Assembly (NCBI RefSeq): GCF_008831545.1
Contig: NZ_CP044523.1
Location: 3,472,001 to 3,536,000 of the forward strand
Direction of reading: 5' to 3'
Length of the DNA: 64,000 bases
Origin: Halorussus halophilus
GTDB lineage: Archaea; Halobacteriota; Halobacteria; Halobacteriales; Haladaptataceae
Made by a program: the position numbers and the translations under genes. How positions within the stretch are numbered: position 1 is the stretch's first letter; every line of letters begins with the position of its first letter. A model generated the notes under the pieces. The model had not been told where the DNA came from. It saw only the letters and a program-made list of their open reading frames with translations, and ran no database searches. Shown in pieces: positions 1-7,582 of the stretch.

Positions 1-678
1 GTTCTCCCACGCGAGCGCGACCGCGAAGCCCATGAGCATGATACCGATGAGGAGCGCGCCGACTGCGTCGTAGAAGGGATTCCCAGTGGCTCGGGAGAGA
101 TAGACACCGAAGAGGGCGATACCGGCCCCGGCCATCGCGATTGTGTCTTCGGTGAACGCGGTGAGCGTCGTCACGTTGCTGGTCTTTCGGAACGCCTCGG
201 TGAGGCCGCTCCACTCGTGTTCTTCGATGTCCTTCTGCATCCCGGCGTAGGCTTTCTTGAGCGCGTACCCCTCGAAGAGGATTGCACCGATTAGGACGCT
301 GTAGTTGACCCACACTGCAGGGAACGTGTAGCCGAACAACTGGATCGGGTCGATGTGCTCGACGTGAGGGTGCATAATCGCGTTGTACCCGTGCTTCGCA
401 CTCTCCCAGCCAGCGATGCCGAACAGCAGGACGCTGACCAGAAAGCTGTAGAAGAACTCCGCTTTTCCGTACCCGAAGGGGTGGCCGCGACTCGCGTCCT
501 TCTTGCTGTAGCGAATGCCGATGAGAAGGAACACTTGGTTCCCGGTGTCCGAAATCGAGTGATACGTCTCCGAGAGCATCGCCGCACTCCCAGTCAGCGT
601 GAAGCCGATGAACTTCAAGATGGCTATCGCGCCGTTGGCTATCAGGGCGGCGATGACGACCGACTTACTTTCCGCCAT
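1..678 (-). CDS. Cation diffusion facilitator (CDF) metal transporter, 3' end outside window
   Basis: The first 226 codons are visible and the frame is open to the left edge, so the C-terminal part is missing. The protein begins MAESKSVVIAALIANGAIA, with a hydrophobic first helix. Helix 2 carries HSISDTGNQ, the HxxxD metal site of CDF proteins, followed by the positively charged HPFGYGK loop typical of the family. A later helix contains FTEDTIAMAG, the second metal-site helix. CDF proteins export divalent metals such as Zn or Fe by proton antiport across the cytoplasmic membrane. Substrate cannot be told from this fragment. The gene is divergent from the metallophosphoesterase to its right. 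Confidence 0.85.
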   Translation of the reverse strand, partial: MAESKSVVIAALIANGAIAILKFIGFTLTGSAAMLSETYHSISDTGNQVFLLIGIRYSKKDASRGHPFGYGKAEFFYSFLVSVLLFGIAGWESAKHGYNAIMHPHVEHIDPIQLFGYTFPAVWVNYSVLIGAILFEGYALKKAYAGMQKDIEEHEWSGLTEAFRKTSNVTTLTAFTEDTIAMAGAGIALFGVYLSRATGNPFYDAVGALLIGIMLMGFAVALAWEN

Positions 679-768
679 TGTTGTGGCTTTCTCGGCCGTC
701 CGATATGAAAGTAGTACAAGCGGAACGCTCCGACAGTATGAGGAAGCCCCCGTTCGTACGACGACGCA

Positions 769-1287
769 ATGATAACTATTCTCTCGGACACGCACAGCGC
801 GGCGGGCCATCGATTAGAGGGTCGTGCCGCGGAAGCCGTCCGCGAAGCGGACCTCGTCGTCCACGCGGGAGACTTCTACACCGAATCCGCGCTGGACGCG
901 TTCGAAGACGCGAGCAACCACCTCTACGGCGTCTACGGCAACAACGCCACCGATGGCGTTCGAGACCGTCTCCCTCCGGAGCGGACGTTCGAAGCTCACG
1001 GACTCCGGTTCGTCCTGACCCACGGGCAGAACCGTGGGGCGACCGGTCTCTCGCTACTGGGCCGTCAGCAGGACGCCGACGTAGTCGTCTTCGGACACTC
1101 GCATCGCCACCACGCCAGCGACGCAGGGGACGTGCTACTGCTCAATCCCGGCAGTCACGCCCAACCGCGCGGCGGCTTGCCGACGCATGTCGAACTCCGC
1201 GTTGCGGACGATGGTGCGGACTACCGCGTCACTGGGGAGATTCGACACCGCGACGGCTCGACAGTCGAAGAATTCCGAATCGAGTAG
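769..1287 (+). CDS. Metallophosphoesterase, YfcE/MJ0936 family
   Basis: A 172-residue calcineurin-like phosphoesterase of the short YfcE/MJ0936 type. Metal-binding motifs appear in the expected order: SDTHS near the N-terminus, HAGDF, YGNNA (the GNxD/N motif), THGQN, and GHSHRHH near the middle. Family members are cytoplasmic phosphodiesterases needing Mn or Ni; the physiological substrate is usually unknown. The length matches the family. The ATG is followed at once by the conserved MITILSDTHS strand, which supports this start. The gene stands alone, between a divergent CDF transporter and a convergent regulator. Confidence 0.85.
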   Translation: MITILSDTHSAAGHRLEGRAAEAVREADLVVHAGDFYTESALDAFEDASNHLYGVYGNNATDGVRDRLPPERTFEAHGLRFVLTHGQNRGATGLSLLGRQQDADVVVFGHSHRHHASDAGDVLLLNPGSHAQPRGGLPTHVELRVADDGADYRVTGEIRHRDGSTVEEFRIE

Positions 1288-1449
1288 GAGAGCGAGCGCT
1301 CGAAGCGCAACCAAAAGCGTTCGAGAAAAACCACGGCGTGTTCGAATCGTACCGAAAGGCGTTCGGGGGAGGGCCGAAGCGGGGCGGTACACCTCTACCT
1401 ACACGCCGGTATATCAAGTAGTTCCCGTAAGCTCAAAAACTCATTTTAG

Positions 1450-2088
1450 TTACTCACTTCGGTTCGCGTACCACCACGCGAACCCGAGCGAGAGGACCAG
1501 TGCGCCGCCTAAGAAGAAGAGGACGCCCGGTGGAAGCACTGAGCTTGCGGCGTCGGCCGCGGTCTGGGTAGACTCCGTAGACATCGTGCCCATGCCACCG
1601 TCGCTCGAACTACTCGAACCACCGGTCATACCGAACAGCGCGCCGACGCCGTCACCGAAGGCTTCCTGCACCGCGAGACTCAGCAGGCCGAGCGCGCCGA
1701 ACGCACCGAGCAAGCGCGAGAGCGCCGCCTTCAGTCCGGTCGTCTTCTCCTCGTTGCCCGCGAAGACGACCAGCGGCTGGTCGGCGGGCGCGTACACCTT
1801 CATCTCGCGGCCCTTCTCCGAGTAGATGGTGTCGATGACCTGTATCACGTCGGCGTCTTCGAGGTTGCCGAGGTGGTACTGGGCGTTCTGGAGCGACGTG
1901 TCGATTTCCTCTGCGAGTGCCGACGGCGTGGCCGGGTCCTCGTGGAGTGCCGCGAGTAGTTCGCGGGCCGTCTCCGAAGAGAGTGCCCCGAGCAGGTTGT
2001 CGGCGTCGTCGCTATCGACGCCGATGACCCGCGGCTCCGCAGTTTGGGGAGCCGACGCGTCCGAAGTTGAGGGCAAAAGGTCAGCCAT
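1450..2088 (-). CDS. Membrane-anchored winged-helix (ArsR-type) transcriptional regulator
   Basis: A 212-residue protein starting MADLLPSTSDAS. The frame stays open 30 bases further upstream, but this ATG sits just before the acidic linker normal in haloarchaeal regulators. Residues about 30-100 form an ArsR-like winged helix: a LGALSSETARELLAALHE helix, then ALAEEIDTSLQNAQYHLGNL as the recognition helix-turn-helix, then a YSEKGREMKVYAP wing. The second half holds two hydrophobic stretches separated by a Ser/Gly/Thr linker, ending with a C-terminal helix LFFLGGALVLSLGFAWWYA. DNA binding at the membrane is inferred from this architecture. The ligand is unknown. The architecture is recurrent in haloarchaea. 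Confidence 0.8.
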   Translation of the reverse strand: MADLLPSTSDASAPQTAEPRVIGVDSDDADNLLGALSSETARELLAALHEDPATPSALAEEIDTSLQNAQYHLGNLEDADVIQVIDTIYSEKGREMKVYAPADQPLVVFAGNEEKTTGLKAALSRLLGAFGALGLLSLAVQEAFGDGVGALFGMTGGSSSSSDGGMGTMSTESTQTAADAASSVLPPGVLFFLGGALVLSLGFAWWYANRSE

Positions 2089-2183
2089 GGGTCGGGTTAG
2101 ACACCCCTGAAATATCAACTTTGTTGCCTGCGACGGTCGGTCGCGTCGAAACGAATTTGTTCGGGGGACCGAAACAACCTCTC

Positions 2184-2333
2184 ATGTTAGACTTCGTCTT
2201 GGACTTCATGTCCAGCAACCCACTCGTCGTGGGCTTTATGGTCCTTCTGCTCGGTTTCGTGCTGTTCATGTACCTGTTCGTCCGCCGGACCCTCACCGGC
2301 TTCCAAGAGGGGATGGACAAGGGCCGACGATAA
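2184..2333 (+). CDS. Small single-pass membrane protein (49 aa)
   Basis: A short frame beginning MLDFVLDFMSSNPLVVG. One strong transmembrane helix covers roughly residues 13-34 (VVGFMVLLLGFVLFMYLFV), followed by a basic stop-transfer RR and a hydrophilic tail ending MDKGRR. Longer in-frame starts exist, but they would add a non-membrane leader overlapping the divergent regulator's 5' end. It resembles the tiny one-helix proteins common in haloarchaea (possibly DUF7859, from memory). No function can be assigned. Confidence 0.65.
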   Translation: MLDFVLDFMSSNPLVVGFMVLLLGFVLFMYLFVRRTLTGFQEGMDKGRR

Positions 2334-2426
2334 CCGCCGCCGCGTTCGACGGGCACGGTCCGGTTGCGCATGTCTCCTCGTAGCGTCTGCGCCCTAAAAC
2401 AGTTTGAGTAAACTCAAAGAACGACT

Positions 2427-3449
2427 TTACTCTTCGAGCGCGCTACGAACCTGTTCTGCGGCGCTCTCCACGTCCGATTTGTCTACGTCCCAGTGGGTAC
2501 AGAACCGCGCGACGTACGTGTCGAACTGCGTGCCTCGTACGCCCGCGTCCTCACAGACACCGAGGAACTCGTCGGCTTCCATGCCGGTCGCTTCGGTATC
2601 GACGAGGACGATGTTCGTTTCGGGTTCCTGTATCGTCAGTCCATCCACGTCGGACAGTTGCTCGGCCAGCACGCGGGCGTTCTCGTGGTCGTCCGCGAGT
2701 CGCTCGACGTTGTCGAGCGCGAGCATGCCCGGTCCCGCAATCATGCCGACTTGGCGCATTCCGCCACCGAACAGCTTCCGGTTGCGCCGAGCGCGCGAGA
2801 TGAACGCTTCGTCCCCGGCCAGCACGGACCCAACGGGCGCGCCGAGTCCCTTCGAGAGACAGAACATCACCGAATCGACGCGCTCGGTCATCCGACTCGC
2901 TGGTACGTCGTGGGCGACGGCGGCGTTGAACACGCGTGCGCCGTCGAGGTGGACCGGCAGGCCGAGTTCGTGGGCGGCGTCCGCTGCCGCGTCGATTTTC
3001 TCCGGTGCGATGGCGACCCCGCCCTTGCTGTTGTGCGTGTTTTCGAGCGTGACGAGTCCGGTTCCGGGCCGGTGGGCGTCCTCCTCGACGTAACCGTCAC
3101 GAATTTGTTCGGGGGTCGGAATCCCGCGCTTGCCGCCGTCGATGGTTCGGACTTGCAGACTCGACAGTTGTGCGAGACCACCTAACTCCCACTTGTAGAC
3201 GTGGCTTTCGTGTTCGATGAGGACTTCCTGACCGCGGTCGGTGTGGGTTCGGACCGCGACCTGATTACCCATCGTTCCCGTCGGGACGAACAGGGCGTCC
3301 TCCATTCCGACGAGGTCTGCGGCTTTGGCCTCCAGTTCGTTGACAGTCGGGTCCTCACCGTACACGTCGTCGCCCACGTCGGCGTTGCTCGCGGCTTCGC
3401 GCATCGCGTCGTCGGGCTTCGTCACCGTGTCGCTCCGCAGGTCTATCAT
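2427..3449 (-). CDS. ltaE: Low-specificity L-threonine aldolase (PLP-dependent, GntG/LtaE type)
   Basis: A 340-residue fold-type I PLP enzyme that splits threonine or allo-threonine into glycine and acetaldehyde. The N-terminus MIDLRSDTVTKPDDAM is the family signature that packs near the active site. Further hallmarks are TGTMGNQVAV, LENTHNSKGG, HLDGARVFNA (the cofactor aspartate) and SVMFCLSKGLGAPVG with the PLP-binding lysine. Length is typical. It is transcribed alone, divergent from the M29 aminopeptidase, with an 84-base gap between the two starts. Activity on other beta-hydroxy amino acids is possible. Confidence 0.9.
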   Translation of the reverse strand: MIDLRSDTVTKPDDAMREAASNADVGDDVYGEDPTVNELEAKAADLVGMEDALFVPTGTMGNQVAVRTHTDRGQEVLIEHESHVYKWELGGLAQLSSLQVRTIDGGKRGIPTPEQIRDGYVEEDAHRPGTGLVTLENTHNSKGGVAIAPEKIDAAADAAHELGLPVHLDGARVFNAAVAHDVPASRMTERVDSVMFCLSKGLGAPVGSVLAGDEAFISRARRNRKLFGGGMRQVGMIAGPGMLALDNVERLADDHENARVLAEQLSDVDGLTIQEPETNIVLVDTEATGMEADEFLGVCEDAGVRGTQFDTYVARFCTHWDVDKSDVESAAEQVRSALEE

Positions 3450-3533
3450 GCCTTGGCCTTTCGCGCGCCGAGTGAAATAACTGCCTCACGAGCAACCGAA
3501 AGCGGTTTCCCCTTCTCGGCAATCCTTGCGAGC

Positions 3534-4628
3534 ATGGACCCACGTATCGAAGACCACGCCGAGATTCTCGTCGATCACTCTGCTTCTGTCGAAGCGGGTG
3601 ACAACGTCGTCGTTAGCGCTCCCCCTGCCGCCGAAGACCTCACGCTCGCACTGTGTGAGACCATCGGCGAACGCGGTGCTTTCCCCTTCCACGTCTCCGG
3701 TCGTCGGGACAACACCCGCGCGACGTTCCTGAACGCAATCGCCGCGGAGGACCTCGACAACGCGGACCACGAACTCGCGCTCGCTGAGGCCGCGGACGTG
3801 TGGATTCACGTTCGCGCTCACGACAACGTCGCCAACATGAGCGCGGTCTCCTCGGAGACGATGGCGGCCTACCAGAAGGCCTACATGCCGATTCAGGAGG
3901 AGATTCTCGACACGACGTGGGTACTCACGCAGTTCCCTGCGGACGCGAACGCCCAGAACGCCGAGATGAGCACGCGGGAGTACGAGGACTTCGTCTACGG
4001 TGCCATCGGCAAGGACTGGGAGGAACAGGAACGGTTCCAAGAGCAGATGGTCGAAATCCTCGACGCTGGCTCCAAGGTCCACATCGTCAGCGGCGACTCG
4101 ACGGACGTGACGATGAGCGTCGAGGGTATGACTACCATCAACGACAAGGGTAAGAACAACCTCCCCGGTGGCGAGGTGTTCACCGCACCGGTCGCCGACT
4201 CCGTGGAGGGTGAAGTCCTGTTCGACAAGCCGCTCATCCACCAAGGCCACGAGGTCGAGGACGCTTACGTCCGCTTCGAGAACGGCAAGGTCGTCGAACA
4301 CAGCGCGAGCAAGAACGAGGACGTGCTGACGGAAGTCCTGAACACCGACGAGGGTGCGCGCTACCTCGGCGAACTCGGTATCGGCATGAACCGCGACATC
4401 GACCGGTTCACCTACAACATGCTGTTCGACGAGAAGATGGGCGACACCGTCCACATGGCAATCGGTCGCGCCTACGACGCCTGCCTGCCGGAGGGCGAGT
4501 CGGGCAACGAGTCGGCCGTCCACGTGGACATGATCGTAGACATGGCCGAGGACTCGTACATCGAGGTGGACGGCGAAGTCGTCCAGCGCAACGGCACGTT
4601 CAAGTTCGAGGACGGGTTCGAAGGCTGA
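3534..4628 (+). CDS. Aminopeptidase, peptidase family M29
   Basis: A 364-residue enzyme starting MDPRIEDHAEILVDHSAS, the usual N-terminus of family M29 (thermophilic aminopeptidase AmpS/AmpT). The frame is open far upstream, but that extension overlaps the divergent ltaE start and has no family match. Metal and catalytic motifs are visible: PGGE with Glu214, a later glutamate in YLGELGIGMN, the histidine of GDTVHMAIG, and HVD at residues 330-332. The role is cytoplasmic cleavage of N-terminal residues from peptides, using a two-metal site. No operon partner is evident. Confidence 0.9.
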   Translation: MDPRIEDHAEILVDHSASVEAGDNVVVSAPPAAEDLTLALCETIGERGAFPFHVSGRRDNTRATFLNAIAAEDLDNADHELALAEAADVWIHVRAHDNVANMSAVSSETMAAYQKAYMPIQEEILDTTWVLTQFPADANAQNAEMSTREYEDFVYGAIGKDWEEQERFQEQMVEILDAGSKVHIVSGDSTDVTMSVEGMTTINDKGKNNLPGGEVFTAPVADSVEGEVLFDKPLIHQGHEVEDAYVRFENGKVVEHSASKNEDVLTEVLNTDEGARYLGELGIGMNRDIDRFTYNMLFDEKMGDTVHMAIGRAYDACLPEGESGNESAVHVDMIVDMAEDSYIEVDGEVVQRNGTFKFEDGFEG

Positions 4629-4639
4629 GCGACCGGTTT

Positions 4640-4825
4640 TGCGGTTTGCGGTGCGGTCGCGGTTCGTGGTGCGGTTTTAGTCCAAGTACTTGTACCGCGA
4701 GCGAAGCGAGCGGACCAAGGAACCACCGAAGGTGGTGACGCCGTGTTTTTCATCAACGTTTTGCCAGCGAGGTCGTGTGGAAGCCAACGGCTTCCACCGA
4801 CCGAGCGCAGCAAAAGGTTGTGGGC
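4640..4825 (+). repeat. Modular intergenic element, copy G (diverged)
   Basis: Divergent member of the family described under the copy at 59943-60480. It starts in a run of GTGCGG-type words (4640-4680). It then holds the hairpins CGAGCGAAGCGAGCG, CCACCGAAGGTGG (4723-4735) and GTGGAAG...CTTCCAC (4777-4797). Between them lies TTTTTCATCAACGTTTTGC, nearly the same as the T-run block of the 60.2 kb copy. It ends CAGCAAAAGGTTGTGGG, a variant of the family right end AAAAAAGGTGGT. It has no coding potential in any frame and sits 63 bases before the next gene. Confidence 0.5.
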
Positions 4826-4887
4826 CGAAAGATTTGTCTATCAACCTTACACAGTAATTTAAGTGTTTGGGCCGTTCACGAAGAGTC

Positions 4888-5037
4888 GTGACGAAAGTAG
4901 CGTGTCCTGATTGTGGTCGAAGCATCGCCATGCACGAATTAGAAACGAGAACAGTCGCTCAGCGCAGCGAGTTCCAGACGAACTATCGCTGTCCGTTCTG
5001 CCGGAACGACATTCAAGACATCGGCACCCTTCTCTGA
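4888..5037 (+). CDS. Small zinc-finger microprotein, CPxC...CPFC (49 aa)
   Basis: A GTG-started frame of 49 codons reading MTKVACPDCGRSIAM through to CPFCRNDIQDIGTLL. Two CxxC knuckles (CPDC near residue 6, CPFC near residue 35) would hold one zinc ion, as in the many zinc-ribbon microproteins of haloarchaea. An AT-rich TATA-like block (TAATTTAAG, about 4855-4863) lies roughly 27 bases before the GTG, as expected for a leaderless haloarchaeal transcript. Function is unknown; such proteins are thought to bind proteins or nucleic acid. Confidence 0.7.
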   Translation: MTKVACPDCGRSIAMHELETRTVAQRSEFQTNYRCPFCRNDIQDIGTLL

Positions 5038-5055
5038 ACTGGTTTGTACTACGTC

Positions 5056-5220
5056 TCAGTTCCGAAGTCGTTGGAGAACTGACCGCAGTGACCGCGCTAC
5101 TAACTTAGTTCTCATTCTTTCAGGAGCAGCGCGACCGGACGGCCACTCGCCGAGCGATTCGTGTTCTTCTTTCGCCCAGTCGAGCGTCGCGGTGCAGAAT
5201 CGGTGGGGAGGGCTGGACAT
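5056..5220 (-). CDS. Possible small ORF, 54 aa, uncertain
   Basis: In the gap between the zinc microprotein and tRNA-Arg, the minus strand holds an ATG-started frame reading MSSPPHRFCTATLDWAKEEH and ending in a basic tail. The first 30 codons show the G/C-rich third positions of local genes; the last part does not. A weak TATA-like CTTACAA lies about 27 bases before the ATG. I recognise no family. It may be a real microprotein, a decayed gene end or chance. Apart from this I see nothing in 5038-5361. Confidence 0.25.
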   Translation of the reverse strand: MSSPPHRFCTATLDWAKEEHESLGEWPSGRAAPERMRTKLVARSLRSVLQRLRN

Positions 5221-5361
5221 GTTCCGAGCGTGCCCACGTTCGGGTTGTAAGCTTTCTCCTTGCGAGACGACCGTCAGAGAAGATAATTAGAAATGCGCAG
5301 GGCGAGCTGTGAATCCCCAACTGCGGTGCGGTTTCTGTTGCAGTGCTCGCGGCAAAATCAG

Positions 5362-5436
5362 CGGGCACGATGGGATTCGAACCCACGACCGTCGGATTAG
5401 AAGTCCGACGCTCTATCCAGACTGAGCTACGTGCCC
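5362..5436 (-). tRNA. tRNA-Arg (anticodon UCU)
   Basis: On the minus strand a complete cloverleaf can be folded. The acceptor stem pairs GGGCACG with CGTGCCC, with G as discriminator. The D-arm has GCTC/GAGC, the anticodon stem pairs TCGGA with TCCGA around loop CTTCTAA, and the T-arm is GTGGG-TTCGAAT-CCCAT (one wobble pair). The anticodon TCT reads AGA/AGG arginine codons. CCA is not encoded and no intron is seen. A T-run (TGATTTTGCC) follows the 3' end and could terminate transcription. Confidence 0.97.
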
Positions 5437-5609
5437 TCACTCAATCGTTCGTACTGCTTTGGCAAAAGGTCTTAGGATTGCTACGTGGCAAGTAGAGAAA
5501 AGAACTGTACGAATCGTGCATAGCTCGGCATATGGTACGTGTGCAAAACTGAACAGTGCAAACATCGGGAACACAGTGCTTATGCACATCTCCACATTAC
5601 CAGCATCCA

Positions 5610-6188
5610 ATGAAAGTTATCGGCATCGTCGGTCTGCCTGGCAGCGGCAAGAGCGAGGCCGCGGCCGTCGCCGAGGAACTCGGGATTCCGGTCGTGACGA
5701 TGGGCGACGTGATTCGCCAAGAGTGTCGTGACCGTGGACTCGACCCCGCCGAGCACCACGGGGAAATCGCGTCAGCACTCCGTGAGGAGAACGGACTCGA
5801 CGCTATCGCCCAGCGGTCGCTCCCCATCATCGAAGACGAACTCGAAGCGAGCGACACAGTTCTCGTGGACGGCATCCGTGCAGGCGTCGAAGCACAGCGA
5901 TTCGAGGAGGCCTTCGGCGACGCGTTCACGCTCGTCAGCATCGAAGCACCGTTCGAACTCCGTGCCGAGCGAATCGAGGCACGTGGGCGAGACAACACAG
6001 ACGCCGAGGCGCTGCGCGAACGCGACGAGCGCGAAATCGGGTTCGGTATGGACGAAGCTATCGCCAACGCCGACGTGAGAATCGACAACACCGCTAGTCT
6101 CGAAGCGTTTCGGACGAAGGTTCGGGCACTGCTCGAAGACGGGCCCGAAGCACTCGAACGCACGCAGACGGCGGAGGGAGAGCTATGA
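5610..6188 (+). CDS. UPF0200 family nucleoside/nucleotide kinase-like protein
   Basis: A 192-residue P-loop protein starting MKVIGIVGLPGSGKSEAAAV, with the Walker A GLPGSGKS at residues 8-15. It follows the NMP-kinase/dephospho-CoA-kinase plan: a VTMGDVIR segment after the first helix, a DGIR segment in the core, and a lid region EARGRDNTD. The start was chosen because the conserved strand begins there and a TATA-like GCTTATGC lies about 28 bases upstream. The next gene (UPF0201) overlaps its end by 4 bases (ATGA). The two families are fused in Archaeoglobus, so they probably act together. The substrate is unknown. Confidence 0.85.
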   Translation: MKVIGIVGLPGSGKSEAAAVAEELGIPVVTMGDVIRQECRDRGLDPAEHHGEIASALREENGLDAIAQRSLPIIEDELEASDTVLVDGIRAGVEAQRFEEAFGDAFTLVSIEAPFELRAERIEARGRDNTDAEALRERDEREIGFGMDEAIANADVRIDNTASLEAFRTKVRALLEDGPEALERTQTAEGEL

Positions 6189-6595
6189 TTTACAGCATCG
6201 ACCTCCAGATTACCGCGCCCGTTCGCGACACCGAACTCAGCGACCGAGTCGAAGACGCCATCACCAACATCTTTCCCGGCGCTGACGTGGAAGAACGCCA
6301 CGGCGAACTGCTCGCGGAGGTCCACGCGGTAGACCACTTCTCGCAACTGCTCCACGAACAGACAATTCTGGACACCGCTCGCGGTGAGTTCTTCGGCAAC
6401 CGAGACGGGGACACGTTCACTTTCGACTTGAAGAAACAGGCGGCGTTCCAAGGCGTCGTCAACTTCGCAGTCGGCAACCCCGACGAACTAGGCGACATTC
6501 ACGTTCGCGTCCGCGTCGAAGACCCGACCGTCGAAGAGTTCGTAGACTTCATCGCGCCGCCGACTCAGGACGGGAAACCAATTACGGACGAGTAG
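6185..6595 (+). CDS. UPF0201 family RNA-binding-domain-like protein
   Basis: A 136-residue protein starting MIYSIDLQITAPVRDTE. Members of UPF0201 (COG1325) adopt a ribosomal-protein-L5-like fold and are annotated as predicted exosome-associated or RNA-binding proteins. Typical features are the TILDTARGEFF segment and the DLKKQAAFQGVVNFAV stretch. It overlaps the upstream UPF0200 kinase-like gene by 4 bases and is surely co-translated with it. The stop codon is immediately adjacent to the stop of the convergent hydrolase gene. Confidence 0.85.
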   Translation: MIYSIDLQITAPVRDTELSDRVEDAITNIFPGADVEERHGELLAEVHAVDHFSQLLHEQTILDTARGEFFGNRDGDTFTFDLKKQAAFQGVVNFAVGNPDELGDIHVRVRVEDPTVEEFVDFIAPPTQDGKPITDE

Positions 6596-7522
6596 CTACA
6601 GATTTCGCAGTGTTTCTCCGACTGCCTCCAACGCCTCGTCTGCCACGCCGACCGACTCGCTCATACTGAGAAAGCCGTGTGGCATGTCGGGATGGTGGTC
6701 GTGGGAGACCTCCACGTCCGCCTCGCGCAGGCGCTCTACGTAGGCGACGCCCTCGTCGCGCAGTGGGTCGAATCCGCAGGTAAGGACCGTCGCAGGCGGG
6801 ACGCCCGAAAGGTCCGGTGCTCGAAGGGGTGACGCGTAGGGGTTCGCGCCGTCCACCTCGCTCCGGAGGTAGTGGTCCCAGAACCAGCGCATGTCGCGCT
6901 CGGTGAGGAGCGGTCCCTCGCCGTTTTCCGCGTACGAGTCGGTGTCGAAGGCGTAGTCGGTAATCGGATAGAAGAGGAACTGGTGGGCGACGTTCGCTTC
7001 GTCTGTCTCTCTGGTCCGCAACGCCGTCACGGTTGCCAGATTTCCGCCTGCGCTGGTACCACCGACCGCGACCTTCTCCGGGTCGCCGCCGAACGTTTCT
7101 GCGTTCTCGACGACCCACTCGACGGCCGCGTAGGCGTCGTCCACGGCGGCCGGAAAGGTGTTCTCTGGTGCGAGTCGGTAATCCACCGAGACGACGACGC
7201 ACTCTCCGCGACGGGCCAGTCGGCGGCAGACGCCCCCGATGGAGTCCAGCGTGCCCAGCACCCAGCCGCCGCCGTGGTAGTAGACCAGCACTGGCGCTTG
7301 CTCGTCAGGGTCGTCGTGGTAGACTCGAACTGGAATCTCTGTATTCGAACCGGGAATCGAGAGGTCCCGGACGAACGCGACCTCGGGCGGATTCCCACCT
7401 GAGAACACCTCGTCTTCGACCCGACGGGCCGACTCGACCGACATGGCAGACCACTCCGGGACGCCCGCCGCCTCGATTTCCTCGACCACGGCGGCCGCCT
7501 CCGGATGGAGTTCCGTGCGCAT
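6596..7522 (-). CDS. Alpha/beta hydrolase, hormone-sensitive-lipase type esterase
   Basis: A 308-residue esterase of the HSL family. It carries the oxyanion-hole motif YYHGGGWVLG, the nucleophile elbow GGTSAGGNLA, a GFDPLRDEG segment with the catalytic aspartate, and MPHGFLSM with the catalytic histidine. The start MRTELHPEAAAVV was preferred over longer in-frame starts, which would overlap the divergent kynureninase gene and add a basic leader unlike the family. The likely reaction is hydrolysis of short-chain esters or lactones in the cytoplasm. The natural substrate cannot be inferred. Confidence 0.9.
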   Translation of the reverse strand: MRTELHPEAAAVVEEIEAAGVPEWSAMSVESARRVEDEVFSGGNPPEVAFVRDLSIPGSNTEIPVRVYHDDPDEQAPVLVYYHGGGWVLGTLDSIGGVCRRLARRGECVVVSVDYRLAPENTFPAAVDDAYAAVEWVVENAETFGGDPEKVAVGGTSAGGNLATVTALRTRETDEANVAHQFLFYPITDYAFDTDSYAENGEGPLLTERDMRWFWDHYLRSEVDGANPYASPLRAPDLSGVPPATVLTCGFDPLRDEGVAYVERLREADVEVSHDHHPDMPHGFLSMSESVGVADEALEAVGETLRNL

Positions 7523-7582
7523 GTCGCGAGATTGGGTTCCGATTGGCAAACCCCTTTGGCCACCGGCACGCTCGATTCCTCC

